Source: an uncultured Lachnospiraceae bacterium
Lineage (GTDB): Bacteria > Bacillota > Clostridia > Lachnospirales > Lachnospiraceae
DNA length: 42,188 nucleotides
Assembly: GCA_905235465.1 (NCBI GenBank)
Contig: CAJOLP010000020.1
Location: 1-42,188, forward strand
Direction: 5' to 3'
The notes beneath the pieces are model-generated. The model worked only from the letters and a program-made list of their open reading frames with translations. It was not told the DNA's origin and did not search any database. The position numbers were made by a program, and so were the translations under genes. Positions 1 through 9,363 of the stretch are shown piece after piece. The first letter of the stretch is position 1, and each line of letters begins with the position of its first letter.

Positions 1-29
1 GTATTACTTAAGGGACAAAGGAGAAACGT

Positions 30-1081
30 ATGGCTAAGTTAAGAGAGGCAATTGAGAAGTTTCCGCAGATGGAAGTATGGAATGATTCCTGCAGCTGCAA
101 GGAATTGAGCTATGCAATCGCAAATGGTGCATGCGGGGCAACGACAAACCCGGTTATCGTCGGCAACGTACTCAAGAAAGAGCTGCCGGACTGGGAGGAT
201 ACCATCCGCCAGATCATCAAAGACAACCCCACATTTACAGAAGACGAAGTGTCATGGAAAGTGATCGAAGCCCTCGGAACAAAGGCTTCCAAGCTTCTTC
301 TTCCTCAGTTTGAGGCCTCAAACGGACAGAAGGGCAGAATTTCCTTCCAGACCAATGCGAAATATTACCGCAACGCGGAACTCATGTGGAAGCATGGCTG
401 CCAGCTCGCGAGTCTTGTTCCCAATTCTCAGATCAAAGCACCTGCCAGTAAGGCCGGCATCGAGGCATTTGAGGAGATGACATACCGCGGTGTTTCCATC
501 AACGCAACCGTTTCCTTCACATGCGCGCAGGCGCTTGCCGTCGCCGAGGCGGTCGAGAGAGGTCTTAAGAGACGTGAGGCGGAGGGCCTACCTCCACGAT
601 GCATCCTGTCTGCACGATCATGGTGGGCAGAGTGGATGACTACATCAAAAAAGTCGTCAAAGCTTCCGATTACTGCATTACACCCGAGGCGCTTGATTAC
701 GCCGGCGTCGCGGTCGTCAAGAACGCATACAAGATCTATAAGGAGAGAGGATACAGGACCAAGCTCCTCACAGCCGCATACAGGAACGCCCATCACTTTG
801 AGGATTTCATCGGCGGCGATATCGTCATGACGATCACTTATGACTGGCAGAAGAAATTCAACGGTTCTGATATAGAGATCAAATCCAACATCGACAAAGA
901 AGTGGATGAGAAGTACATGAATCAGCTCATGCAGCTGGATGAGTTCAAGAAGGCTTATCTGGCGGATGGACTTAAGCCCGAGGAGTTCGAGCACTACGGA
1001 GCTTTCCTTGACACGATGAGACAGTTCCTGGGCGGCTATGACAGCCTGGTACAGCTCATCAGAACATACATGGTCGTCTGA
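30..1081 (+). pseudogene. Transaldolase-family aldolase, frameshifted (candidate IolJ substitute)
   Basis: A class I aldolase of the transaldolase family, read in two frames. The first frame runs from the ATG at 30 (AAGGAG upstream) to about residue 187. The protein then continues in the frame of 599-1081. The join is near 588-590 and fits loss of one base. The active-site region is intact: IKAPAS with Lys136 (codon 435-437) matches the Schiff-base lysine of transaldolases, followed by the conserved GVSINATVSFTCAQA stretch. The repaired product would be about 350 residues, a normal length. It is the first gene of an inositol operon that lacks a class II aldolase IolJ. I infer that it may cleave 2-deoxy-5-keto-gluconate-6-phosphate to DHAP and malonate semialdehyde. 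That role is inferred from context only. The break may be an assembly error. Confidence 0.75.
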
Positions 1082-1126
1082 CATTTCTCATGAAAGAGCA
1101 TACGCATTGAGATCGAGGTTTTGCAG

Positions 1127-2146
1127 ATGAAATATCTTGACATTGATGAGAGCAGAGAATTCGATCTGATCATTCTCGGAAGAATAGCGATCGACCTTAA
1201 TCCGGCTTATACGGATCTGGTCAAAGAGGAGTTCGGACCGCTCAAGAATGTTCACTATTTTGAAAAATTCGTAGGCGGATCGCCCGCCAACATCGCGCTG
1301 GGCACAACAAAGCACGGCTTGAAGGTCGGATTTATCGGCAAGGTCTCGAATGATCAGTTCGGCGATTTTGTGGTCGATTACTTCAATGAGAAGGGAATCG
1401 ACACATCACATATTACGAGAGCCGAACACGGTGAAAAGCTGGGGCTTACTTTCACAGAGATGGAATCTCCCTCAAAGAGCGATATCCTGATGTACCGGAA
1501 TATGGCGGCGGACTTACAGCTCCATGTGGACGACATTGACGAGGAATACATCAAAAAGGCGAAAGTACTGCTGATCTCCGGAACGGCGCTCGCGCAGGCT
1601 CCCTCGAGAGAGGCAACGATCAAGGCGCTGATGCTGGCCAAGAGGAATAAGACAAGGGTCCTGTTCGATATCGACTACCGCGCCTACAACTGGAGGAACG
1701 CGGACGAGATCTCCATGTACCACTTTATTGTGGCGAAGGAAGCCAACATCATTATGGGATCCAGAGAGGAGTTCGATCTCACGGAAAAGCTGGTCATGCC
1801 CGGCATGAATGACGCGGAAAGCGCCTACCACGCGAGGATCGTCGTGATCAAGCACGGTATGGAAGGTTCGACCGCCTATACAAGGGATGGACAGAAATTC
1901 TCGATCAAGCCTTTCCCCGTGGTGGCAAGAAAGGGATTCGGCGGCGGCGACGGGTACGCGTCTGCCTTTATTTACGGACTTTTCAGTAATTGGGACATCA
2001 TCGACTGTCTGGAATTCGGCTCCGCCGAGGCTTCCATGATGGTCAGAAGCAATAATTGCTCTGAATCGCTTCCCGGTTCGGAAGAAGTGAAGGCGTTCAT
2101 TCAGGAAGAGAAGGAAAAGTACGGCGAGATGATCGCAAGAGTATGA
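1127..2146 (+). CDS. iolC: 5-dehydro-2-deoxygluconokinase
   Basis: PfkB-family sugar kinase that phosphorylates 5-dehydro-2-deoxy-D-gluconate in myo-inositol breakdown. Visible motifs are the N-terminal substrate loop GGSPANIALG and the C-terminal PfkB signature GGGDGYASAF with its catalytic Asp. About 339 residues, normal for IolC and without the DUF2090 aldolase extension seen in some homologues. The ATG at 1127 is preferred because GAGG (1115-1118) sits 8 nt upstream. An in-frame TTG at 1121 would add two residues but leaves too little spacing. It follows the frameshifted aldolase gene by 45 nt and precedes iolD by 12 nt. Kinase and aldolase are consecutive pathway steps, which supports the aldolase reading of the first gene. 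Confidence 0.93.
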   Translation: MKYLDIDESREFDLIILGRIAIDLNPAYTDLVKEEFGPLKNVHYFEKFVGGSPANIALGTTKHGLKVGFIGKVSNDQFGDFVVDYFNEKGIDTSHITRAEHGEKLGLTFTEMESPSKSDILMYRNMAADLQLHVDDIDEEYIKKAKVLLISGTALAQAPSREATIKALMLAKRNKTRVLFDIDYRAYNWRNADEISMYHFIVAKEANIIMGSREEFDLTEKLVMPGMNDAESAYHARIVVIKHGMEGSTAYTRDGQKFSIKPFPVVARKGFGGGDGYASAFIYGLFSNWDIIDCLEFGSAEASMMVRSNNCSESLPGSEEVKAFIQEEKEKYGEMIARV

Positions 2147-2158
2147 GAGAGGGTAATT

Positions 2159-4090
2159 ATGGAAAAAACAGTCAGATTAACAACTGCGCAGGCAATTGTG
2201 CGTTTCCTGGATAACCAGTATGTGTCTATGGACGGTGAGGAGACAAAGTTTGTCGAGTCTTTCTTTACCATTTTCGGCCACGGCATCGCGGTGGGTCTGG
2301 GCGAGGCGCTCGATACCAATCCCGGCGGCATCAAGGTCATGCAGGGAAGAAATGAGCAGGGCATGTGCCACACAGCCATCGCTTACGCCAAGCAGAACGA
2401 CAGGAAAAAGATCATTCCCTGCGCTTCTTCTGTAGGGCCCGGCGCGGCAAATATGGTCGTCGCCTGCGCCACAGCAACCGTCAATAACATTCCGCTGCTT
2501 GTGTTCCCGGCGGATACATTCGCTTCCAGGCAGCCCGACCCGGTGCTGCAGCAGCTGGAGCAGCCCTCCAGTCTGGCCGTCACGACCAATGATGCTTTTA
2601 AGCCAGTCGTAAAGTACTGGGACCGCATTCAGAGGCCGGAGCAGATCCTCACAGCGCTGATCAACGCCATGCGTGTTCTCACGGATCCCGCGGATACGGG
2701 CGCTGTGGCGATCGGGCTTCCGCAGGACGTGGAAGGTGAAGCATATGACTATCCCGAGAGCTTTTTTAGAAAGCGCGTCCATCGGATCACCAGACCCGTG
2801 GCCGTAAAGGAAGAGATCGAGGATATCGCGGAAGTGATCACTGCTTCTAAAAAGCCCCTGGTAATCGTGGGCGGCGGCGTCCGCTATTCTCTGGCGGGCG
2901 AGGAACTGGAGAAATTCTGCGAGGAATTTAACATTCCTTTCGGCGAGACGCAGGCAGGCAAGAGCGCGTGCAGATCCAGCAGTCCGTACTGCCTGGGCGG
3001 CATAGGCGTGACCGGCACATCGGCTTCCAACAAACTGGCCAAAGAAGCGGATTGCGTCATCGCGATCGGAACGAGACTGACCGATTTCACAACCAGCTCC
3101 AAGTGGCTCTTCAGAAACGAAAACGTCCGCTTCGTCACGATCAACAACAGCCGCTATCACGCGTACAAGTACGACGCGGTCAAGGCAGTCGGGGACGCGA
3201 AGGCCACCATTGCAGCTCTTGCGGAAGTACTGCGCGGCGAGGGATATAAGTCCTCCTACACCACAGAGATCGCGGACGCGAAGGCGGAGTGGGATGCTGA
3301 ACTCGAGCGCCTTGGCGGCATCGTCTGCACAGGCGAGGACTTCGAGCCCATCATCAAGGACAGAGATCCCAGGACGATACCGGAATTCGTCAAGATGTAC
3401 GGCACTTCCCTGACACAGACCGCGGCACTGGCAACACTGCGCGCTGTAATGGGACCCAATGACAATGTGATCACAGCCGGCGGATCACTTCCGAGCTGTC
3501 TGCAGAGAGTCTGGAAGACGGACAAGCGCGGCGGCTATCATGTGGAGTACGGCTATTCCTGCATGGGGTATGAGATCGGCGCTTCCATGGGCGTCAAGAT
3601 GGCGGATCCCGAGAATGAGGAATACACAGTGGTCGGAGACGCGGGCTTCCAGATGCTCAGCAGCGAGCTCGGCACAATTATGCAGGAGCGCGTCAAAACC
3701 AACATTCTTGTATTTGACAACAATGGATTCGGCTGCATCAACAACCTGGAGATGACACATGGCATCGGCAGCCTTGCGACAGAGTTCCGGTATACGGACG
3801 GCAAAAAGCCCGCGGGCAATCTCGTGCCCACAAGCTATGCCAAGATCGGTGAGGCCTTCGGCATGAAGTCCTACACCTGCAGGTCGGTGGAAGAGCTCAG
3901 GGACGCCCTGATCGATTCCAGAAAACAGACTGTGGCCTGCCTGTTCGATCTGAAAGTCGTTCCGAAGACAATGACAGACGGCTACGGCGCCTGGTGGAAC
4001 GTGGGTATGGCTATGGAGTCCGAAAAAGAGAGCGTCCGCGAGGCGGCGAAGGAAGTCCTTGAGTACCGCGCCGAAGCCAGAAAATATTGA
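2159..4090 (+). CDS. iolD: 3D-(3,5/4)-trihydroxycyclohexane-1,2-dione hydrolase
   Basis: Thiamine-diphosphate-dependent C-C hydrolase that opens the cyclohexanedione ring formed by IolE, giving 5-deoxyglucuronate. It has 643 residues with the three-domain layout of the acetolactate-synthase superfamily: an N-terminal PYR domain (MQGRNEQGMCHTAIAYAKQ near residue 60), a central domain, and a C-terminal ThDP-binding domain with GDAGFQM followed by DNNGFGCI. The spacing of GDAGFQM and the downstream Asn matches the ThDP/Mg motif. The gene starts 12 nt after iolC behind GAGAGGG. Length and motifs are typical, with no anomaly seen. Confidence 0.93.
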   Translation: MEKTVRLTTAQAIVRFLDNQYVSMDGEETKFVESFFTIFGHGIAVGLGEALDTNPGGIKVMQGRNEQGMCHTAIAYAKQNDRKKIIPCASSVGPGAANMVVACATATVNNIPLLVFPADTFASRQPDPVLQQLEQPSSLAVTTNDAFKPVVKYWDRIQRPEQILTALINAMRVLTDPADTGAVAIGLPQDVEGEAYDYPESFFRKRVHRITRPVAVKEEIEDIAEVITASKKPLVIVGGGVRYSLAGEELEKFCEEFNIPFGETQAGKSACRSSSPYCLGGIGVTGTSASNKLAKEADCVIAIGTRLTDFTTSSKWLFRNENVRFVTINNSRYHAYKYDAVKAVGDAKATIAALAEVLRGEGYKSSYTTEIADAKAEWDAELERLGGIVCTGEDFEPIIKDRDPRTIPEFVKMYGTSLTQTAALATLRAVMGPNDNVITAGGSLPSCLQRVWKTDKRGGYHVEYGYSCMGYEIGASMGVKMADPENEEYTVVGDAGFQMLSSELGTIMQERVKTNILVFDNNGFGCINNLEMTHGIGSLATEFRYTDGKKPAGNLVPTSYAKIGEAFGMKSYTCRSVEELRDALIDSRKQTVACLFDLKVVPKTMTDGYGAWWNVGMAMESEKESVREAAKEVLEYRAEARKY

Positions 4091-4126
4091 TTGATGATCG
4101 AGTGATCGGAAAGGATGATCGGGATT

Positions 4127-4912
4127 ATGGCAAAAGTATTCGGATATCCGGAATTTGATGAGAACGGCGTCCAGACGCTGTGTACATATGACAATGAGTA
4201 CAGCGCCATGAACATGGACGTTCATGTTTACCGCATGAAGGCCGGTGAGGAGAAAAGATTTGAAAGGGAAGGCGAGGAGATCGCCGTGCTGCTCCTTAAA
4301 GGAGATGTGGAGCTCACGGCAGGAGGCGATACCCTCAGGGGATCCCGCAAGGACGTCTTCACAGAGGGGCCTTACGCGGCACATGTCTGCGCCGGCAATG
4401 CGATCGAAGTAAAGGCGCTTGCGGATAGTGAGATCCTGGTGCAGTGCACACACAATGAAAAGTCATTCCCCGGAAAGCTTTACAGGCCCGAGGACGCGCC
4501 CTGGAAGGAATCTTCCAAAGGCAAATTCGGAAATGTGGCGAACCGCAGGGTCAACACGATCTTTGATTATGAGCATGAGCCTTTATCCAATATGGTGCTG
4601 GGAGAAGTGCTCAATGACCGCGGCAACTGGTCCGGTTATCTTCCCCACCGTCATCCGCAGCCTGAATGCTATTATTTCCTGTTCGACCGCCCCGAGGGAT
4701 TCGGCGCGAGTTTCGTAGGAGATCAGGTATTTAAGAGCGTGAGCGGCAGTTTTTCCGCCATTCCCGGCGGCGAGCTCCATCCGCAGGCTGTCGCGCCCGG
4801 TTTTTTGATGTACACATGCTGGATGATCCGGCACAACGACGGTGAGCCGTGGCTGCAGACCGCCCGGAACGAGGACGAGCGCTATCTGTGGCTTCACGAC
4901 GCACAGTTCTGA
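4127..4912 (+). CDS. iolB: 5-deoxyglucuronate isomerase
   Basis: KduI/IolB-family cupin that isomerises 5-deoxyglucuronate to 5-dehydro-2-deoxygluconate, the IolC substrate. The C-terminal cupin carries the metal-ligand-like cluster HRHPQPECYYFLF and a downstream GGELHPQAVAPGF histidine. About 261 residues, the usual size. The ATG at 4127 (MAKVFGYPEF) is preferred over the in-frame ATG at 4115, because the GGAAAGG ribosome site directly abuts 4115 and is better spaced from 4127. It lies 36 nt after iolD and 74 nt before iolA in the same operon. Confidence 0.9.
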   Translation: MAKVFGYPEFDENGVQTLCTYDNEYSAMNMDVHVYRMKAGEEKRFEREGEEIAVLLLKGDVELTAGGDTLRGSRKDVFTEGPYAAHVCAGNAIEVKALADSEILVQCTHNEKSFPGKLYRPEDAPWKESSKGKFGNVANRRVNTIFDYEHEPLSNMVLGEVLNDRGNWSGYLPHRHPQPECYYFLFDRPEGFGASFVGDQVFKSVSGSFSAIPGGELHPQAVAPGFLMYTCWMIRHNDGEPWLQTARNEDERYLWLHDAQF

Positions 4913-4986
4913 CACAACACAAGGTACACGCAGGGTACGGCACCCTGGCAAATATATTTTCTTGCAACCAGAGAGGAGATTACATT

Positions 4987-6504
4987 ATGAGCGAAGTCAA
5001 GAGAATGAAGTATTGCGTAGGAGGCGAATGGATCGAGTCCAAGACAGACAAGTACATGCCTGTCACAGATTCCAGCACGGGCGAAGTGATCGCGGAAGTT
5101 CCCTGCTGCACAGCAGAGGAAGTGGAAGCGGCGATCGCGTGCGCGGACGAGACATTTAAGAGCTGGTCCAAGCTTTCTATGGCTAAGAGGGTCCAGTACC
5201 TGTTCAAGTGGAGAGAAGTCCTTTACGCGCACAAGGAGGAGCTTTCTGTTCTCTGCGCGAAGGAGCTCGGCAAATCCCTGAGTGAAGCCAGGGGTGATGT
5301 ACAGAAGGCGATCGAGCCCACGGAAGAGGCATGCGCAGCGCCGAACATGATTCAGGGCGATGCGGCCATGCAGGTCACAACGGGCTATGACACGGCAACA
5401 TATCGGTATCCGCTGGGCGTCTGCGCCGGCATCGTTCCCATGAACTTCCCGGCTATGATTCCGTGGGGCTGGATGGTTCCGCTGGCAATCGTCTGCGGCA
5501 ACACCGTTGTGCTGAAGGCAAACAGCCAGACTCCCCTCACTTCCATGAGAATGCTGGAACTCTTCTATGAAGAGGCAGGCTTCCCGAAGGGCGTTGTGAA
5601 CCTTGTGACGACAGACCGCGTCAAAGCTGAAATTTTCCTGACCGACCCCCGCGTCAAGGCAGTTACATTTGTTGGCACGACCGGCGTCGGCAAGCACATC
5701 TATTCCGTAGCTTCCGAGCACGGCAAGAGAGTGCAGGCGCAGACAGAGGCCAAGAACCACGCGCTGGTGCTGGCAGACTGCAACCTCGAGGCAACTGTCA
5801 ACGCGATCATCAACTCCACCTATGGCTGCGCCGGCATGCGCTGCATGGCACTTCCGGTCGTTGTTGTTGAGGAGAAGATCGCGGACGAGTTCGTCGCGCT
5901 TCTTAAAAAGAAAGCGGAAGAGATGGTCATCGGCTGCGCGTATAAGGAAGAGACAAAGCTCGGCCCGGTGGTTTCCGCAGGTCACAAAAAGAAAGTGTGC
6001 GACTGGATCCAGAAGGGCATCGATGAGGGCGCCAAGCTCGTGCTGGACGGCAGAGACGTTGTGGTTCCCGGCTATGAGAACGGCTTCTTTGTAGGCCCGA
6101 CGATCCTCGACTATGTCAAGCCCGGCATGTCGGTCGGTGACTGCGAGATCTTTGGCCCCGTCACCTGCATCAAGAGAGTCAAGAACTATGAGGAAGGCAT
6201 CGCGATCATGAACGCGAATCCCTTCGCGAACGGCTCCTGCATCTTCACAAGCAGCGGCTATTATTCCAGAAAGTTTGTCACAGAGACAGACGGCGGCATG
6301 GTCGGCGTAAACGTCGGTATCCCGGTACCGAGCGCTTACTTCCCCTTCTCCGGAAACAAGGATTCCTTCTTCGGCGATCTCCATGTTCTGGGCAAGGACG
6401 GCTACCGCTTCTTTACAAGAGCGAAAACTGTCACGACCCACTGGTTTGACGAGGATGCCGGCAAGAGAGCGGTCGGCACATGGGAAGGAAGCACGGAGCA
6501 GTAA
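4987..6504 (+). CDS. iolA: (Methyl)malonate-semialdehyde dehydrogenase, CoA-acylating
   Basis: Aldehyde dehydrogenase of the MmsA/IolA type that oxidises malonate semialdehyde with NAD and CoA to acetyl-CoA and CO2, the exit of the inositol pathway. The catalytic cysteine sits in YGCAGMRCMALPVVV, the family signature. GTTGVGKHIY and the ALVLADCNLEATVNAI segment are also visible. Length is 505 residues from the ATG at 4987, preceded by GAGAGGAGAT. The reading frame is open further upstream to 4849, but that part overlaps iolB and has no ribosome site, so it is not used. It is followed by a GC-rich hairpin and then iolG. Confidence 0.93.
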   Translation: MSEVKRMKYCVGGEWIESKTDKYMPVTDSSTGEVIAEVPCCTAEEVEAAIACADETFKSWSKLSMAKRVQYLFKWREVLYAHKEELSVLCAKELGKSLSEARGDVQKAIEPTEEACAAPNMIQGDAAMQVTTGYDTATYRYPLGVCAGIVPMNFPAMIPWGWMVPLAIVCGNTVVLKANSQTPLTSMRMLELFYEEAGFPKGVVNLVTTDRVKAEIFLTDPRVKAVTFVGTTGVGKHIYSVASEHGKRVQAQTEAKNHALVLADCNLEATVNAIINSTYGCAGMRCMALPVVVVEEKIADEFVALLKKKAEEMVIGCAYKEETKLGPVVSAGHKKKVCDWIQKGIDEGAKLVLDGRDVVVPGYENGFFVGPTILDYVKPGMSVGDCEIFGPVTCIKRVKNYEEGIAIMNANPFANGSCIFTSSGYYSRKFVTETDGGMVGVNVGIPVPSAYFPFSGNKDSFFGDLHVLGKDGYRFFTRAKTVTTHWFDEDAGKRAVGTWEGSTEQ

Positions 6505-6548
6505 AAAACACTGCCGCAGATACAAAAAAATAGTTTGATTGTTTTTAA

Positions 6549-6574
6549 GAGCCCTCCCTGAGAGGGGAGGGCTC
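6549..6574 (+). other. GC-rich hairpin between iolA and iolG
   Basis: A perfect 10-bp stem GAGCCCTCCC / GGGAGGGCTC with a 6-nt loop lies just upstream of the iolG ribosome site. No T tract follows on the plus strand, so it is not a standard terminator. It may be a partial attenuator, an RNA-processing site or a 3' stabilising hairpin that sets different transcript levels for iolA and iolG. Confidence 0.55.
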
Positions 6575-6588
6575 GGAATGGAGATAAA

Positions 6589-7608
6589 ATGACCAAAATC
6601 AGAATGGGCCTTCTGGGTGCAGGCAGAATTGGAAAACTTCACGGCACAAATGTACAGAATTTTATCCCGGACGCCGAGATCGTCATGCTTGCGGATCCTT
6701 TCCTCAATGACGAGATGGTCGAATGGGCAAAGGGAATCGGTATTGAGAAATGCACAAAGGATCCGGAAGACGTCTTTGCGAATCCGGACGTGGATGCCGT
6801 CATGATCTGCTCTTCCACGGCCACACATGCGGACTTTATCATCAGGGCAGCGCGCGCGGGCAAGCACATTTTCTGCGAAAAACCTATTCACACGGACATC
6901 GACAAGATCAAAGAGGCGATCGCGGAAGTCGATAAGGCCGGCGTCAAGCTGCAGGTCGGTTTTGTACGCCGCTTTGACAGGAGCCACAAGGCAGTCCGCG
7001 ACGTAGTCGCGTCCGGCAAGCTTGGCAATCCCTATGTGGTCAAGGTCTGCTCCCGCGATCCCGCAGGACCGCCCATGGAGTACATCAAAGTTTCCGGCGG
7101 CATTTTCCTGGACATGATGATCCATGATTTTGATATGGTTCGCTATCTGTCCGGAAGTGACGTAGTCGAAGTTTCCACCACAGGCGCCGTTCTCACGGAT
7201 CCCCGCTATGCCGATTATGACGATGTGGATACGGCGATCGTCACACTGAAATTCGCCAATGGCGCGATCGGTGTCATCGACAACTGCCGCCAGGCGCCTT
7301 ACGGATATGACCAGAGAGTGGAGGTCCTTTGCGAGAAAGGTTCCGTGCAGGACAACAACCACCTGGAGAACGAGGCGTACGTGAGCACAGCGGAGAATGT
7401 GGAATCCGCAAAGCCCACTTATTTCTTCCTTGAGCGCTACAATGACGCGTTCGTGGCAGAAGTTAAGGATTTCATTGATGCAGTCATGAATGACAAAGAG
7501 ACGCCCGTCAGCGGCAAAGACGGCCTTGAGCCCGTCCGCATCGCGATTGCCGCCAAGAAGTCTCTTAAGGAGGGAAGACCGGTCAAGATGGACGAGATCC
7601 CTTCATAA
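6589..7608 (+). CDS. iolG: myo-Inositol 2-dehydrogenase
   Basis: Gfo/Idh/MocA-family NAD-dependent dehydrogenase, the first step of inositol catabolism (myo-inositol to scyllo-inosose). The N-terminal Rossmann motif GLLGAGRIGKLHG begins at residue 7. EKPIHTD carries the catalytic lysine of the family. GFVRRFDRSHKAV and GGIFLDMMIHDFDMVRYL form the substrate-binding and His/Asp catalytic region. 339 residues, the usual length. GGAG lies just upstream of the ATG. It sits between the iolA hairpin and iolE, which acts on its product. Some family members use chiro- or scyllo-inositol, so substrate preference is not certain. Confidence 0.9.
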   Translation: MTKIRMGLLGAGRIGKLHGTNVQNFIPDAEIVMLADPFLNDEMVEWAKGIGIEKCTKDPEDVFANPDVDAVMICSSTATHADFIIRAARAGKHIFCEKPIHTDIDKIKEAIAEVDKAGVKLQVGFVRRFDRSHKAVRDVVASGKLGNPYVVKVCSRDPAGPPMEYIKVSGGIFLDMMIHDFDMVRYLSGSDVVEVSTTGAVLTDPRYADYDDVDTAIVTLKFANGAIGVIDNCRQAPYGYDQRVEVLCEKGSVQDNNHLENEAYVSTAENVESAKPTYFFLERYNDAFVAEVKDFIDAVMNDKETPVSGKDGLEPVRIAIAAKKSLKEGRPVKMDEIPS

Positions 7609-7628
7609 GGCCCAGAGGTGAATGAATT

Positions 7629-8525
7629 ATGCTGAATAAAGAATACGTATCTCTCGGTATTGCGCCCATCGGCTGGACAAACGACGACATGCCGGATCTG
7701 GGCAAGGAAAATACCTTCGAGCAGACTGTCAGCGAGATGGCGCTGGCAGGCTACAAAGGAAGCGAAGTGGGAAGTCACTATCCCACGGATCCGGTGGTCC
7801 TCAAGAAGGCTCTGGATCTGAGGGGGCTGACGATCTGCAATCAGTGGTTTTCCTCCTTCCTTCTGACACAGCCCTATGAGGAAGTTGAGAAGGCGTTTGT
7901 AAAGCAGTGCGATTTCCTCAAATATGTCGGGAGCAAGTGCATCGGCGTGTCCGAGCAGAGCTACAGCATTCAGGGAATGCTGGATCACCCGATCCTGGAA
8001 GGCAAATATGTCATGAACGACGAGGAGTGGGACAGAATGGTCACAGGCCTCAACAAGCTGGGCAAAGTCGCGCAGGACAAGGGCATGGTCATGACCTTCC
8101 ACCATCACATGGGAACCGTCGTGCAGACAGAGGAGGAGATCGACCGGTTCATGGAATCCGTAGATCCCAACTATGTATTTCTGCTCTTTGACAGCGGACA
8201 TCTGTCTTTTGCCGATATCGACCCGGAGAAAGTACTTCGCAAATATGTGGACCGCGTCCGCCACGTGCACCTCAAGGATCTTCGCCGCAGCGTCGTCGAA
8301 CAGGCGAGGGAAGGCAAGTGGAGTTTCCTTAAGGGCGTCCGCGCCGGTACATTCACAGTGCCCGGCGACGGCGACGTGGATTTCAAGCCGATCTTTAATA
8401 TTCTCGCGGATGCGGAATATAAGGGATGGGTGGTCGTAGAGGCCGAACAGGATCCCGCTGTGGCCAATCCGCTGGAATATGCCATGAAGGCAAGAAAGTA
8501 CATCGCGGAGAACACAGGGTTATAA
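7629..8525 (+). CDS. iolE: myo-Inosose-2 dehydratase
   Basis: TIM-barrel (xylose-isomerase-like, AP endonuclease 2 family) dehydratase that converts scyllo-inosose to the trihydroxycyclohexanedione hydrolysed by IolD. The N-terminus MLNKEYVSLGIAPIGWTNDD is the characteristic IolE start. FHHHMGTVVQTEEEI, LLFDSGHLSF, HVHLKD and VVVEAEQDP supply the His/Asp/Glu metal ligands of the barrel. 298 residues, typical. It starts 20 nt after iolG behind AGAGGTGA. Confidence 0.92.
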   Translation: MLNKEYVSLGIAPIGWTNDDMPDLGKENTFEQTVSEMALAGYKGSEVGSHYPTDPVVLKKALDLRGLTICNQWFSSFLLTQPYEEVEKAFVKQCDFLKYVGSKCIGVSEQSYSIQGMLDHPILEGKYVMNDEEWDRMVTGLNKLGKVAQDKGMVMTFHHHMGTVVQTEEEIDRFMESVDPNYVFLLFDSGHLSFADIDPEKVLRKYVDRVRHVHLKDLRRSVVEQAREGKWSFLKGVRAGTFTVPGDGDVDFKPIFNILADAEYKGWVVVEAEQDPAVANPLEYAMKARKYIAENTGL

Positions 8526-8574
8526 AGAGCGGCAGAGGCTGCAGACCCGGGTCAGAAAAAAAGAGGGATAAATT

Positions 8575-9363
8575 ATGAGTCTGAGAAAATGTGCCTGCAT
8601 AGACACACTTTATACGGAACTTCCGTGGAATGAGCGCTTCGCCGCAGCCAAAAAGGACGGCTTTGAGGCAGTGGAATTCTGGGATTGGCGCATACGCGAT
8701 CTCAAAGAAACGAGAGCGGCGGCGGATCAGGCGGGAATCAGGATCAACGGTTTTAACGGGGACAATGATTTTTCACCGGTCGATCCCACGCACAAGGAAA
8801 AGTATCTCAATGCCCTGAAGGATAGCATGGATGCGGCAAAGATCCTCGGCGCGCCGACAGTGACCATTCACTCGAACGCGCTGGGCGACGGCGGTATTGT
8901 CGTGAACCATTACGACGATCTTTCGGATACGGTCAAGCTTTGCTCCATGTACGATACATTCCTGGCGGCTGCCAGAATGGGCGAGGAGTACGGGATCCGC
9001 TGCAATATTGAGGCGCTCAATATCACGACGGATCATGTCGGAAACTTTTTGAAGAATACACAGATGAGCGCCGAGATCGTACGTCTGATCGGATCGGACA
9101 AACTGAAGGTCCTTTATGATATCTATCACATGCAGATCAACGAGGGCTGCATTTGCGATACGATCACGAACTATTGGGATACCTTCGGACATGTCCATGT
9201 GGCAGACGCGCCCGGAAGACATGAGCCCGGGACAGGCGAGATCAACTATAAGTGTGTGATCCGCCATCTTGAAAAATGCGGGTATAAGGAATTTGTCGGC
9301 TACGAGCTGTTCCCGATAAAAGATACGGAGACAGCCGTGAAGGCAATTATGACAGAGTGCTGA
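8575..9363 (+). CDS. Hydroxypyruvate-isomerase-like TIM-barrel protein (possible inosose isomerase)
   Basis: A second xylose-isomerase-like TIM barrel of 262 residues. CNIEALNITTDHVG, LLYDIYHMQINEG-like (here VLYDIYHMQ), HVHVADAPGRHEPGTGEINY and VGYELFP match the hydroxypyruvate isomerase (Hyi) branch, including the metal-binding Glu, Asp, His and Glu. Hyi converts hydroxypyruvate to tartronate semialdehyde. In inositol operons such paralogues are usually labelled IolH or IolI, where IolI interconverts inososes so that other inositol isomers can enter. I cannot decide between these substrates from sequence. It is the last catabolic gene before the transporter genes. The following 173 bases show no convincing promoter. 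Confidence 0.75.
   Translation: MSLRKCACIDTLYTELPWNERFAAAKKDGFEAVEFWDWRIRDLKETRAAADQAGIRINGFNGDNDFSPVDPTHKEKYLNALKDSMDAAKILGAPTVTIHSNALGDGGIVVNHYDDLSDTVKLCSMYDTFLAAARMGEEYGIRCNIEALNITTDHVGNFLKNTQMSAEIVRLIGSDKLKVLYDIYHMQINEGCICDTITNYWDTFGHVHVADAPGRHEPGTGEINYKCVIRHLEKCGYKEFVGYELFPIKDTETAVKAIMTEC

Noticed and set aside
4849-4986. An N-terminal extension of IolA by 46 codons.
   Set aside because: It overlaps iolB, has no ribosome site and no family similarity; the ATG at 4987 has a strong one.
4894-7362. An 822-codon open frame on the minus strand across iolA and iolG.
   Set aside because: It lies antisense to two well-supported genes. GC-rich third positions leave the opposite frame open. The protein is His/Arg/Asp-rich with no domain and no ribosome site.
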